From Pueribacillus theae (GTDB taxonomy: Bacteria; Bacillota; Bacilli; Bacillales; UBA6769), in NCBI RefSeq assembly GCF_003097615.1, contig NZ_QCZG01000007.1, positions 44,025 to 108,024 on the forward strand: a DNA stretch of 64,000 nt, read 5' to 3'. Positions 20,185 to 28,406 of the stretch are shown here, in pieces (position 1 is the first letter of the stretch; the number at the start of each line of letters is the position of its first letter). Position numbers and translations under genes: made by a program. The notes below the pieces were generated by a model that saw only the letters and a program-made list of their open reading frames with translations, had not been told where the DNA came from and made no database searches.

Positions 20185-21384
20185 TTAATTAAACTCCCTG
20201 GATTCATCTACGAAAATCAATCCAAGTTCATGATGCTCATCATGATAGAGTGCGCGCTGTTCAAAGCGCACCTCCCCATTCTCATCAACGACTTCCAACT
20301 TGCAAAAAGCTGCATTCGACTGCTGCAGCGCTTGATAAAATTCTGCAGCGCTACGGATGCTTATGCCATTCACCTTTCGGATGATTTCACCTGCTTGTAG
20401 ATTCATCTCAGAAGCGGGTGTTTTTGGGATAATGCTTAAAACCATGATGCCGTTATTTTGTTCGGCAAACCGGAAAGGCCTGTCATGATTTGCTTTTTTC
20501 GCAAGGTAGAAAAGAAAAATGCGCATTGCAAACGACAGGGCAATCCCAACGATCGCTACGGACGGCAAGTCATAGAACACCGATAAAACAGAAGCGGCAA
20601 GCGCAACAATGGCAACAATCGTTAACCGTTTCCCTTCACGAACGGTAGATTGCTTAGGCAATGTATACGTTTGGAAATGCCGAAATCCAATTACAAAAGG
20701 AACGAGCAAGAAACGAAATGATTCGCCTAATCCAAAGATTGGCCACCAATCGATGCGTTCTATCCCTAAGCCCGGAACAAGCAAAAATGTTGGCACAAGC
20801 CAAATTCGCCTCGTCTCAAATCCCCCGACAACTCTTCCGCGTTTGCTCTTCATTCGCCTCGGAGACGGCCACCGCTTTGCTTGAAACAAAATAAGGAAAG
20901 CCTCCGCGAACATGAGTACACTGAGCAGCAAAAACAAGTTGGGCATTGAAGTTCCTTGGACATCCTGTATCCATTGATTGGCAATTGGAAATGAAGTCTC
21001 CCAATCCGGAAGAAAGAAAACAACGAAAACAGCCAGCAGGATAACGAAAGATGGTGTTAAAAGATTTGGGCGGAATGCCAAACTTAAAATAAACGTAATC
21101 GCCATTAGTAAAACGATTGTGCCTGCTGAAAGCATAAAACCAACGCCAAGAAAAAAAATGGACAGTACGATCCCTGTGATCAAACCAGGAACTACCGTAC
21201 TATACACATCTGTCAAACTATCAAACACACGAAAGTGAAAGAGCGCACGCTCTTTTTTTACACGCTGTATCCCTAACATAAAAGCGAGCAGCAGTGCCAT
21301 ATAAAAAACAGGATTTATCCATAAACGCAAAAACCCGTTCAGCAATTCATAAAAAAAATCGGCTACCATAAAAATTTCCTCCAA
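20185..21384 (-). CDS. minJ: MinJ-like PDZ membrane protein
   Basis: About eight membrane segments are followed by a C-terminal PDZ domain (MNLQAGEIIRKVNGISIRSAAEF, shown here as its core near residue 320). This architecture and the position upstream of uvrBA and after ctpB match B. subtilis MinJ, which links DivIVA to MinCD at the pole and septum. The ATG at 21369 has GGAGGAAATTTTT in front and gives 394 residues; the ORF's earlier TTG is less likely. Confidence 0.85.
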   Translation of the reverse strand: MEEIFMVADFFYELLNGFLRLWINPVFYMALLLAFMLGIQRVKKERALFHFRVFDSLTDVYSTVVPGLITGIVLSIFFLGVGFMLSAGTIVLLMAITFILSLAFRPNLLTPSFVILLAVFVVFFLPDWETSFPIANQWIQDVQGTSMPNLFLLLSVLMFAEAFLILFQAKRWPSPRRMKSKRGRVVGGFETRRIWLVPTFLLVPGLGIERIDWWPIFGLGESFRFLLVPFVIGFRHFQTYTLPKQSTVREGKRLTIVAIVALAASVLSVFYDLPSVAIVGIALSFAMRIFLFYLAKKANHDRPFRFAEQNNGIMVLSIIPKTPASEMNLQAGEIIRKVNGISIRSAAEFYQALQQSNAAFCKLEVVDENGEVRFEQRALYHDEHHELGLIFVDESREFN

Positions 21385-21456
21385 AAAAGTTAAATCCGCA
21401 AATGAAGCCTTAACCTCTTTGCGGACTTATTCGACATTTTTTGTGCTTCTCCTGCA

Positions 21457-22908
21457 TTATTCTGCAGCAAGTTCAAGTGCCGTTTTCAACTGAAGATCAT
21501 TGGAACGATCACGAATTTCTGCCAGAACATTATCTTGGAGTTTAGTAGCTGTTTCAGCATCAATTTTGCCTGTTGCTTCAAGTTTGTTCTTTTTTTGGAA
21601 GGCAATGACAGCCTGTTTTGTCTCTTCGCTGAAATAACCGTCTGTCCTTCCTGGTGCAAATCCGAGTCCATCTAACATCTTTTGCGCATTTTTCACTTGA
21701 TCATTATTCATGTCATATGCCAATGGTTCTTTATCAACAGTAAGTGGGTTCGCATAAAAATAATCCGGCTGCTCCACCTTAACCGTTGGCTTGATTCCTT
21801 TTTCATGGATCCAATTTCCATCGGGCGTAAGCCATTTAAACATGGTGAGTTTTAAATTGCTTCCATCGCCTAAATCAACCGTCTGTTGAACCGTCCCTTT
21901 TCCGAATGAGTTTACACCGACGAGTTTATAACCGCCTGCTTCTTTTAAAGCGGCTGCCAATATTTCTGAAGCTGACGCGCTCCCTTCATCAATGAGCCCA
22001 ACGATAGGATACGGCTTTTTCTCTTTTAAAGACGAAATCAACCGTTGCTTATTCCCGTTCCTGTCTTCAATTTGAACATAAGGCTTATTACCTGGAAGGA
22101 GAATTTTTGAAATATGTTCGACACTCTCCAGATAGCCCCCGGGATTGCCGCGTACGTCAATAACGAGCCCATCAATGCCCTTTTCTTCTAACGCATTTAA
22201 TTCTTCTTGAAAATCTTTCGCCGTTTCTTCAGAAAAAGAAGTAATTTCCAATAAGCCGATGGTTTTCCCGTTTATATTAAATTGATCGGCATACACAGTT
22301 TCAATCGGTATTTCATCACGTTTCACTTTAACATCGAGTGGTTCAGAAACCCCAGCCCGTTGAATGCCGAGCGTTACGGTTGTTCCTTTCTCCCCCCGTA
22401 TTTTAAGCACCGCTTCATAGAGATCAAGCCCATCAATCGATTTTCCATCAATTGTCAGAATTTTGTCGTTTGGTTTCAGACCCGCTTTTTCTGCAGGAGA
22501 ATCCTTAAAAGGGGCAACGATTGTCACTTTGCCGCCTTGCATGCTAACTTCCGCTCCAATCCCTTCAAATGAAGAATCGAGCGATTCAGTGAACTGCTGA
22601 ACCGTTTCCTCGTCCATGTAAACGGAATAAGGGTCGTTAAGCGTCCCAATCATCCCTTTAATCGCGCCTTCCAACACTTCTTCGTTATCGATATTTTCAA
22701 CATAGTTCCCCGAAATAAACTCGTATGATTTCTTAATCTTGTCCAATTCTTTTGATGTCAGTGCCTGGTTTTTTGAGTTTTTCGCTGCGCCTTGATCAAC
22801 GGTAGCTTCATTTGAATCCAGCAGCGTCATTCCTAGATAGGTTCCCCCTGCTCCGATAAATAGAGAGAAAATGACGAGAGCAGCAACGATCTGCCATTTC
22901 AATTTCAT
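21457..22908 (-). CDS. ctpB: CtpB, S41 carboxyl-terminal processing protease
   Basis: CtpB is a secreted PDZ protease; in B. subtilis it cleaves SpoIVFA during sporulation. An N-terminal membrane anchor (residues 6-26) is followed by a PDZ domain (about 95-175), the S41 core with the Ser/Lys dyad in GSASASEI and FGKGTVQ, and a C-terminal peptidoglycan-binding domain (about 405-465). ATG at 22908 is chosen because GAGGTGAAAAGG precedes it and because a terminator overlaps the longer GTG-started frame at 22944. It has 483 residues. Confidence 0.93.
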   Translation of the reverse strand: MKLKWQIVAALVIFSLFIGAGGTYLGMTLLDSNEATVDQGAAKNSKNQALTSKELDKIKKSYEFISGNYVENIDNEEVLEGAIKGMIGTLNDPYSVYMDEETVQQFTESLDSSFEGIGAEVSMQGGKVTIVAPFKDSPAEKAGLKPNDKILTIDGKSIDGLDLYEAVLKIRGEKGTTVTLGIQRAGVSEPLDVKVKRDEIPIETVYADQFNINGKTIGLLEITSFSEETAKDFQEELNALEEKGIDGLVIDVRGNPGGYLESVEHISKILLPGNKPYVQIEDRNGNKQRLISSLKEKKPYPIVGLIDEGSASASEILAAALKEAGGYKLVGVNSFGKGTVQQTVDLGDGSNLKLTMFKWLTPDGNWIHEKGIKPTVKVEQPDYFYANPLTVDKEPLAYDMNNDQVKNAQKMLDGLGFAPGRTDGYFSEETKQAVIAFQKKNKLEATGKIDAETATKLQDNVLAEIRDRSNDLQLKTALELAAE

Positions 22909-22933
22909 CCTTTTCACCTCACAATTGACGTAA

Positions 22934-22965
22934 AAAAGCACCACACCATCTGATGTGATGCTTCC
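22934..22965 (-). terminator. Terminator between the M23 hydrolase gene and ctpB
   Basis: On the minus strand AAGCATCACATC pairs with GGTGTGGTGCTT (G-T pairs allowed), followed by TTTTTT. It implies that ctpB is not simply read through from ftsEX. Confidence 0.8.
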
Positions 22966-23019
22966 CTTTTATTCTACTATATGCAGGGCTTGTTTACATT
23001 ATGTTTTGTTTTTAAGGAT

Positions 23020-23235
23020 GTTCAAAAATCCGGGAACGATAGGCTGCGAATCTCTTCGTCAGCTTGCTCTTCCGCTCCTGTGAAAGGAGTTATGCACCTG
23101 CGTCTACAAGTATTGCTCCGAAGCATGCTTCCTCGGTGCAACTCGCAGCGGAACATAGAAGTATCGCTCGTCGCTGCGGTGCTCAGAGCTACGCTTCCTC
23201 GACCTTCTTGCCTCTCGTTGTCCTCTTTTTTGAAC
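23020..23235. repeat. 216-bp dispersed repeat, second copy
   Basis: It starts GTTCAAAAATCCGGG and ends TCCTCTTTTTTGAAC. About 200 bases are near-identical to the right part of the 288-bp element at 6833-7120; the left part of that element is absent. It lies 6 bases beyond the stop of the M23 hydrolase gene, splitting what is usually one ftsEX-ctpB cluster. ORFs on both strands here come from the repeat. Confidence 0.85.
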
Positions 23236-23241
23236 AAGAAC

Positions 23242-24546
23242 TTATAGAAATTGCATTGGATTGACCGGATTTTTATAGCCGCCCGGATGAACTTCAAAGT
23301 GGAGATGCGGTCCAGTCGATGCACCCGTGTTGCCGATTTTTCCGATTTGCTGGCCTTGGGAAACCGATTGGCCATTTCTTACCGAGAACGCGCTCATATG
23401 TGCGTAAAGCGTTGTATACGATTTGCCGTTTATCGTATGGGCAATCATGACCGTATTTCCATAACCGCTCATCGTGCCAGCATAAATGACTTTACCGGAT
23501 GCAGCGGCTCGAATCGGAGTTCCGATTGAATTCGCAATGTCGACTCCGTTATGGTTTTTCACCCGTCCAGAAATCGGATGGACCCTCGAACCAAAGGAAG
23601 AAGTAAATCTGCCTGACGCCGGCATAATAAATCCGCTTGATGATGAATGGCTCACTTCCGGCGCACTGCTTGAAGAAGATCCGCTTGGCGAAGAACCAGA
23701 TTTAACGCTGCTTGGCGAAGATGCTGCAGAAGCAACATTTGATTGTTTAGCTGCTGACGCTTGTTTTCGTGCTGCTTCTTCAGCTCGTTTACGCGCCGCT
23801 TCTTCCTCCTTTTTCTGCTGGATATAGGCGGCTTCTTCGGCAGCTAAAATTTGTGCCTGGTGTTCAATTTCGCCAAGTTCGTCATGAAGATCCTCTTCTT
23901 CTGATGCCAGCTCATTTGAGAGGCGATCCTTCTCTTCAAGCTGCGCTTTTAATTCGTTCCGTAATTTTTTAAGGCTTTCAAGCTCATTTTGAATTTTATT
24001 CCGGATTTCTTCCACTTCTTGTTTCTTCTTTTCAAGTGCTTCCAAATCCGCTTTTTGCTCTTCAATAATCGTTCTGTCTTGATCGGCAATGATGTTTAAA
24101 GCAAGCACACGATCCAAGAAATCCCCGAAGCTTTGAGAACCGAGCAATACGTCAAGATAATTGACAGCTCCATTCACTTGCATGGAAGCAACGCGCTCTT
24201 TCAATAGCTTGTCCCTTTCAGCGATGCGAATCTCCAATTCTTCAATATCTTTTTTTAGCTTCTCAATTTCCTCTTCTTTTTTAGCAATTTCCTCTTGCTT
24301 CGCTACAATTTCATCCGAGGTTTTCGCCATTTGTGAATCAATTTTGGCAATCTGGTTCTTTACTGCCTGCTGTTCACTTTTTAATTTTTCAATTTCACTT
24401 TGCTTCTTCTGCTTTTCCGCATTGGTTGCAGCCTTTTCCGCTCGGATGTCATCAATTGATTTTGCTTGTGCCATTCCAGGAATCGTAATGACGCTTGAAG
24501 CGACAAGGCTCGTAGACAAAAACATTCCCAACAACTTTCGGTTCAA
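23242..24546 (-). CDS. Secreted coiled-coil M23 peptidoglycan endopeptidase
   Basis: The 434-residue protein has a signal peptide ending AQA near residue 28 and a long coiled coil (about 30-255, rich in Glu/Lys/Gln). A Ser/Ala-rich linker leads to a LytM domain (about 320-434). Zinc ligands are seen in HNGVDIA and HLHFE. The coiled-coil plus M23 design and its place directly after ftsX resemble EnvC/PcsB-type hydrolases activated by FtsEX. B. subtilis uses the NlpC/P60 protein CwlO for that; here an M23 enzyme is likely the partner (inference). Confidence 0.88.
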   Translation of the reverse strand: MNRKLLGMFLSTSLVASSVITIPGMAQAKSIDDIRAEKAATNAEKQKKQSEIEKLKSEQQAVKNQIAKIDSQMAKTSDEIVAKQEEIAKKEEEIEKLKKDIEELEIRIAERDKLLKERVASMQVNGAVNYLDVLLGSQSFGDFLDRVLALNIIADQDRTIIEEQKADLEALEKKKQEVEEIRNKIQNELESLKKLRNELKAQLEEKDRLSNELASEEEDLHDELGEIEHQAQILAAEEAAYIQQKKEEEAARKRAEEAARKQASAAKQSNVASAASSPSSVKSGSSPSGSSSSSAPEVSHSSSSGFIMPASGRFTSSFGSRVHPISGRVKNHNGVDIANSIGTPIRAAASGKVIYAGTMSGYGNTVMIAHTINGKSYTTLYAHMSAFSVRNGQSVSQGQQIGKIGNTGASTGPHLHFEVHPGGYKNPVNPMQFL

Positions 24547-24583
24547 CGCTATTCCTCCCCCAATTTACATAACAATCTTTCTA

Positions 24584-25477
24584 TTAAACTTTCAAAAACT
24601 TTCGGATTGATGTTAAACTTCCCCAGATTCCTATGAAAATACCGATCACAGCAAGAATTACTGAAACTTGAGTAACAAATGGATGCACTGGCAGCATGTG
24701 GATAAACAATGTTTTTAATTTATCGTTAAATTCGTTATATATAAAATCGTAACCGAAGATAAGGACCACAATTGGAATGATCGAACCTAGCAGGCCAAGA
24801 AGCAAACCTTCCACAAAAAATGGCCAGCGGATAAACGCATTCGTGGCTCCAACAAGCTTCATGATTTCGATTTCTTTTCGCCTTGAAATGATCGTTAGTT
24901 TTATCGTGTTGGCAATTAGGAAAAGAGCTGTAAATAAAAGCCCTATAATTAAAACAACACCAATGTTTCTCGAAACTTCCAATATTTTAAACAAGCGTTC
25001 CACAGTTCCTTTGCCATATTGCACTTCTTCGACAAAATCAAAGTCTTCTGCTTGATTGGCAACGGTAATGGTGTCTTGCGGTTCCTTCGTTTTAATGGCG
25101 AACACATCTCGCAATGGGTTTTCATCTTTAAGCGATTCAAAGGCCTTGCCTTCATCGCCAAGGCTTTGTATTAAATTTTCCAATCCTTGTTCTTTCGGTA
25201 TGTATGTAACCTCCGCTACTTCAGGCAGCGATTCGATTTGGTCTTTCAACATATTTTTTTGGTCGTTTTCCGCCGACCTGTCGATATAGACCCTTACTTC
25301 CACATCATCTTCAACTTGTGAAGCGATGGCATTCATGTTAAGGAGCAAAATGAGAAATACTCCTGACAGCAAAAGAGTAACGGTTACTGCACTAATCGAC
25401 GCAAAGGTCATCCATCCGTTGCGGAAAAGATTTTTGACTCCTTCTCGCACGTGCCGTCCTATTGTCCTAAATTTCAT
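24584..25477 (-). CDS. ftsX: FtsX, cell-division ABC transporter-like permease
   Basis: FtsX has four membrane segments: one near residues 25-45 and three in the last 130 residues, with a large extracellular loop between the first two that controls wall hydrolases. The best start is ATG at 25477 (MKFRTIGRHVREG), which has GGGAG 9 bases upstream and gives 297 residues, like B. subtilis FtsX. It overlaps ftsE by 11 bases. The longer frame to 25537 would run far into ftsE and is rejected. Confidence 0.94.
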   Translation of the reverse strand: MKFRTIGRHVREGVKNLFRNGWMTFASISAVTVTLLLSGVFLILLLNMNAIASQVEDDVEVRVYIDRSAENDQKNMLKDQIESLPEVAEVTYIPKEQGLENLIQSLGDEGKAFESLKDENPLRDVFAIKTKEPQDTITVANQAEDFDFVEEVQYGKGTVERLFKILEVSRNIGVVLIIGLLFTALFLIANTIKLTIISRRKEIEIMKLVGATNAFIRWPFFVEGLLLGLLGSIIPIVVLIFGYDFIYNEFNDKLKTLFIHMLPVHPFVTQVSVILAVIGIFIGIWGSLTSIRKFLKV

Positions 25478-26162
25478 AACCGTATTCTCCCTGCAGCTCG
25501 TCCCGGACAATCCGGCCGCCATCGATAGCGATAACACGTTTTTTTGTTTTATCTACGATGTCTTTGTTGTGTGTTGCCATGATAACTGTCGTGCCTCTCT
25601 CGTTGATTTCTTTGAATGTATCAACGATTCCCCATGCTGTATCGGGGTCCAAATTTCCTGTCGGTTCATCTGCCACAACAACCTTTGGTTTATTTACGAT
25701 AGAACGTGCAATGGAAACACGCTGCTCCTCACCGCCAGATAATTCGTCAGGAAATGCCCTTGCTTTATTTTTTAGTTTTACTATTTCAAGAACGTCCATT
25801 ACTTTGCGTTTGATGTCTTCCTGTTTCTCGTCTATTACTTCCAAGGCAAAAGCAACATTCTCATAGACGGTTAATTTAGGAAGCAACTTAAAATCTTGAA
25901 AGACAACTCCAATTTTACGGCGCAGATATGGAACATGGCGTTCTTTTAACTCCGCCAAATTCGTATCATCAATGATGATCGTGCCTTTTGTTGGTTTCTC
26001 TTCACGGTAAATCATTTTTATAAATGTTGATTTACCGGCACCACTCGGCCCTACGACGAAGACGAATTCTCCCTTCTGGATTTGTACGTCAATGCCGTTA
26101 ATCGCCATCACGCCGTTTGGATATGTCTTCCAAACGTCTTTCATCACGATCAAAAATATCAC
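25467..26162 (-). CDS. ftsE: FtsE, cell-division ATPase
   Basis: This ABC ATPase powers FtsX. Walker A GPSGAGKST, signature LSGGEEQR and Walker B VVADEPTGNLD are all present. TTG at 26153 gives a protein starting MIVMKDVWKTYPNG, which matches the family and has AGGATG at a good distance; the GTG at 26162 is the longer option. Confidence 0.94.
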   Translation of the reverse strand: MIFLIVMKDVWKTYPNGVMAINGIDVQIQKGEFVFVVGPSGAGKSTFIKMIYREEKPTKGTIIIDDTNLAELKERHVPYLRRKIGVVFQDFKLLPKLTVYENVAFALEVIDEKQEDIKRKVMDVLEIVKLKNKARAFPDELSGGEEQRVSIARSIVNKPKVVVADEPTGNLDPDTAWGIVDTFKEINERGTTVIMATHNKDIVDKTKKRVIAIDGGRIVRDELQGEYGYEI

Positions 26163-26241
26163 ATCCTAGTATTGCAAGAATTACTTAAGTTCGTTCAAGC
26201 AATGTTTGACAAAAAATATTCGTTTTTGGTTAGCCAAACCC

Positions 26242-26275
26242 ATTATAGCACCGTTATTCGACTTTTTGAGTCAAA
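26242..26275 (-). promoter_or_regulatory. Candidate ftsE promoter
   Basis: On the minus strand a TATAAT lies at 26242-26247. The nearest TTGACT is 21 bases upstream, which is long, and is part of a GACT...AGTC inverted repeat that could be an operator. Confidence 0.4.
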
Positions 26276-26384
26276 TTAACATTACATTTTCATTACAAAA
26301 GTAACAAAATTTGCTTTTTTGCATTGTCTAAATCTGTAAATTCCTCTCTAAAAAGGGCAGATTTAACGTTACTGGGATGTTACA

Positions 26385-26417
26385 GCCGATAAATTAGTCC
26401 TTAAGTCCTGATATAAT
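26385..26417 (+). promoter_or_regulatory. Plus-strand promoter-like motifs without a downstream gene
   Basis: GCCGATAA (26385-26392, a perfect SigD -10 match but lacking a good TAAA at the right distance) and TATAAT (26412-26417, without a clear -35) both point toward the long inverted repeat at 26458-26603. Confidence 0.25.
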
Positions 26418-26457
26418 AGAATGAGATAGTCTTCAAGGAATTCACATTCTTAACAAA

Positions 26458-26603
26458 AGGCTATGTTAATAACCAATGTTGATTTATGAACCTCAGCGGG
26501 GACGATTTTGCCTGAAGAGAACCTTTTTTCCGTCAGGAAAACCCGCTTCTCGGAAGGTAAATCGTACCCGCAGGGTTATCAACAATATTGTTTAACAAAG
26601 CCT
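26458..26603. repeat. 146-bp imperfect long inverted repeat
   Basis: The two halves pair almost along their whole length: AGGCTATGTTAA with TTTAACAAAGCCT, GTTGAT with ATCAAC, GCGGGGACGATTT with AAATCGTACCCGC, and GAGAA with TTCTC. No ORF is credible. It is either a MITE-like element or a structured RNA between cccB and ftsE. Confidence 0.65.
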
Positions 26604-26611
26604 AACAAAAA

Positions 26612-26646
26612 AACACAACGCACTATGATGTGCGCTGTGTTTTTTC
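26612..26646. terminator. Bidirectional terminator downstream of cccB
   Basis: AACACAACGCAC pairs with GTGCGCTGTGTT with a TATGAT loop. There are T-runs on both strands, so it can end cccB (-) and any plus-strand transcript from the 26.4-kb region. Confidence 0.88.
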
Positions 26647-26656
26647 ATTTTCTTAT

Positions 26657-27061
26657 TTACTTTTTATCCGCCAGCCAAGCAGCTACGTTCTCTGCTTCGT
26701 CTCCTTGGATTAAGCCTGCAGGCATTCCGTTGCCTTTTCCGTTTTCAATAATATCAAGGATTTCATCTTTTGAATATTTCGATCCTACTGCATCAAGAGC
26801 AGGCCCGCTTGCACCTTCGAGGTTTCCGCCGTGGCAGGATGAACAGTTTTGTTGGAATGTAGCAGACGCTTCATCTGCATCATAGTCGGCTGCTGCATCT
26901 CCGCCTACATCTCCATTGCCATCGTTATTTTTGTCTTCAGTTTGTGTGCCGTTATCATTATTCGTTCCGGTGTCATTTGCGTTGTCGCCTCCGCCGCCAC
27001 AAGCAGCCAAAACGACAGCGAGCATTAACATACTAAATAGTGTAATCCATGTTTTTTTCAA
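26657..27061 (-). CDS. cccB: CccB-like lipoprotein cytochrome c-551
   Basis: A lipoprotein signal peptide with lipobox LAAC near residue 20 is followed by a Gly/Asn/Asp-rich linker and a small class I cytochrome c domain. The heme site NCSSCH is near residue 77 and the distal Met is in GNGMPAG near 118. The start is TTG at 27061, 8 bases after AAAGGAG, giving 134 residues; the longer frame to 27130 lacks a ribosome site. It should transfer electrons on the outer face of the membrane. It is next to ftsE as in B. subtilis. Confidence 0.92.
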   Translation of the reverse strand: MKKTWITLFSMLMLAVVLAACGGGGDNANDTGTNNDNGTQTEDKNNDGNGDVGGDAAADYDADEASATFQQNCSSCHGGNLEGASGPALDAVGSKYSKDEILDIIENGKGNGMPAGLIQGDEAENVAAWLADKK

Positions 27062-27263
27062 TGTCCTTTCTCCTTTCATAAAGTGATCTAGCTTCCTTGC
27101 CCAATATCTACTATAGCAAATGGGCAACAAAACTTCATGGATTCTATACCCATTATCAAGCTGAAATAAAACAATTTACCAAAGTTGTAACAATAGTCTT
27201 TCCTTGTTTATTTCCAGCTATACAGAGAACAGGCTTTTCATATCAAAAAACAGGATTACCTTA

Positions 27264-28365
27264 TTACGAGATCTGCGATCGTAAATATGCGTTGATAAAA
27301 GGATCGATATCCCCATCCATTACACTTTGGATGTTTCCAATCTCTACATTTGTGCGGTGGTCTTTTACCATGCTGTAAGGATGAAAAACATAGGAACGGA
27401 TTTGGCTTCCCCAGCCGATTTCTTTTTGTTCGCCGCGAATTTCCGCCATCTCTTTTTCCTGTTCTTCGATCCGGAGCTTATACAATTTAGATTTCAGCAT
27501 TTTCATCGCTTTGTCCCTATTTTTAATTTGGGAACGCTCTGATTGGCAACTGACGACTGTGTTTGTCGGAAGATGTGTAATCCTTACGGCTGAATCCGTC
27601 GTGTTGACGTGCTGGCCGCCTGCACCGCTTGAACGGTAGGTGTCAATTTTTAATTCGTCAGGTTTAATGTCGATTTCAATATCGTCATTAAATTCCGGCA
27701 TGACATCACACGAAACAAACGATGTATGCCGTCTTCCAGACGAATCAAAAGGGGAGATGCGGACAAGGCGGTGGACACCTTTTTCCGCTTTCAAGTACCC
27801 ATACGCATTATGCCCTTTAATTAACAATGTCACACTTTTGACACCCGCTTCATCTCCAGGAAGATAGTCTAGCGTCTCCACCTTGAACCCTTTATGCTCC
27901 GCCCATCTCGTATACATGCGAAGCAAGAGTGATGCCCAGTCCTGTGATTCCGTTCCTCCGGCCCCTGGGTGAAGCTCTAAGATCGCATTGTTTTTATCGT
28001 ATGATTCACTAAGAAGAAGAGTAAGTTCATATTCATTCAATGAATCGACTAGTTTTTTCAGCTCTTTTTCCAGTTCCTCGCGAAGCTCAGGATCGTCTTC
28101 TTCTTTTATTAACTCATAGGTTACTTCAAGGTTCTCGTACTGGTCTTGAAGTTCATTGAACTGCTCGACCATGTCCTTCAATCCATTTGATTCATTGATA
28201 ATGGATTGTGCCGCATTTTGATCATCCCAAAAATTCGGCTCTTGCATCTTTTTTTCAAGCGCTTGAATTTTCTTCGTCTTTGTTTCTAAGTCAAAGAGAC
28301 CCCCTAAAGTCTTTTAATTTCTGCTCAATTTCCGTTAATTCGTTTCGAATTTCTGCTAATTCCAT
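27264..28365 (-). CDS. prfB: PrfB, peptide chain release factor 2 (programmed +1 frameshift)
   Basis: RF2 terminates translation at UGA and UAA. The ATG at 28363-28365, with AGGGTGG upstream, opens a 24-codon leader that reaches CTT TGA C at 28290-28296. The TGA is preceded by an internal AGGGGG (28300-28305), the classic slip site that autoregulates RF2. The total of 1102 bases is 3n+1, as needed for a +1 shift. The main part carries the stop-recognising SPF motif and the catalytic GAGGQHVN. Calling only the 327-codon ORF from 28247 would miss the start. Confidence 0.97.
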
Positions 28366-28406
28366 AGATAGACCACCCTATATTGTTATGATTTTACACG
28401 ACTTTT

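Noticed and set aside
22981..23375. Several ORFs of 66-117 codons on both strands
   Set aside because: They run through the dispersed repeat and into the M23 hydrolase gene; composition and context show they are not genes.
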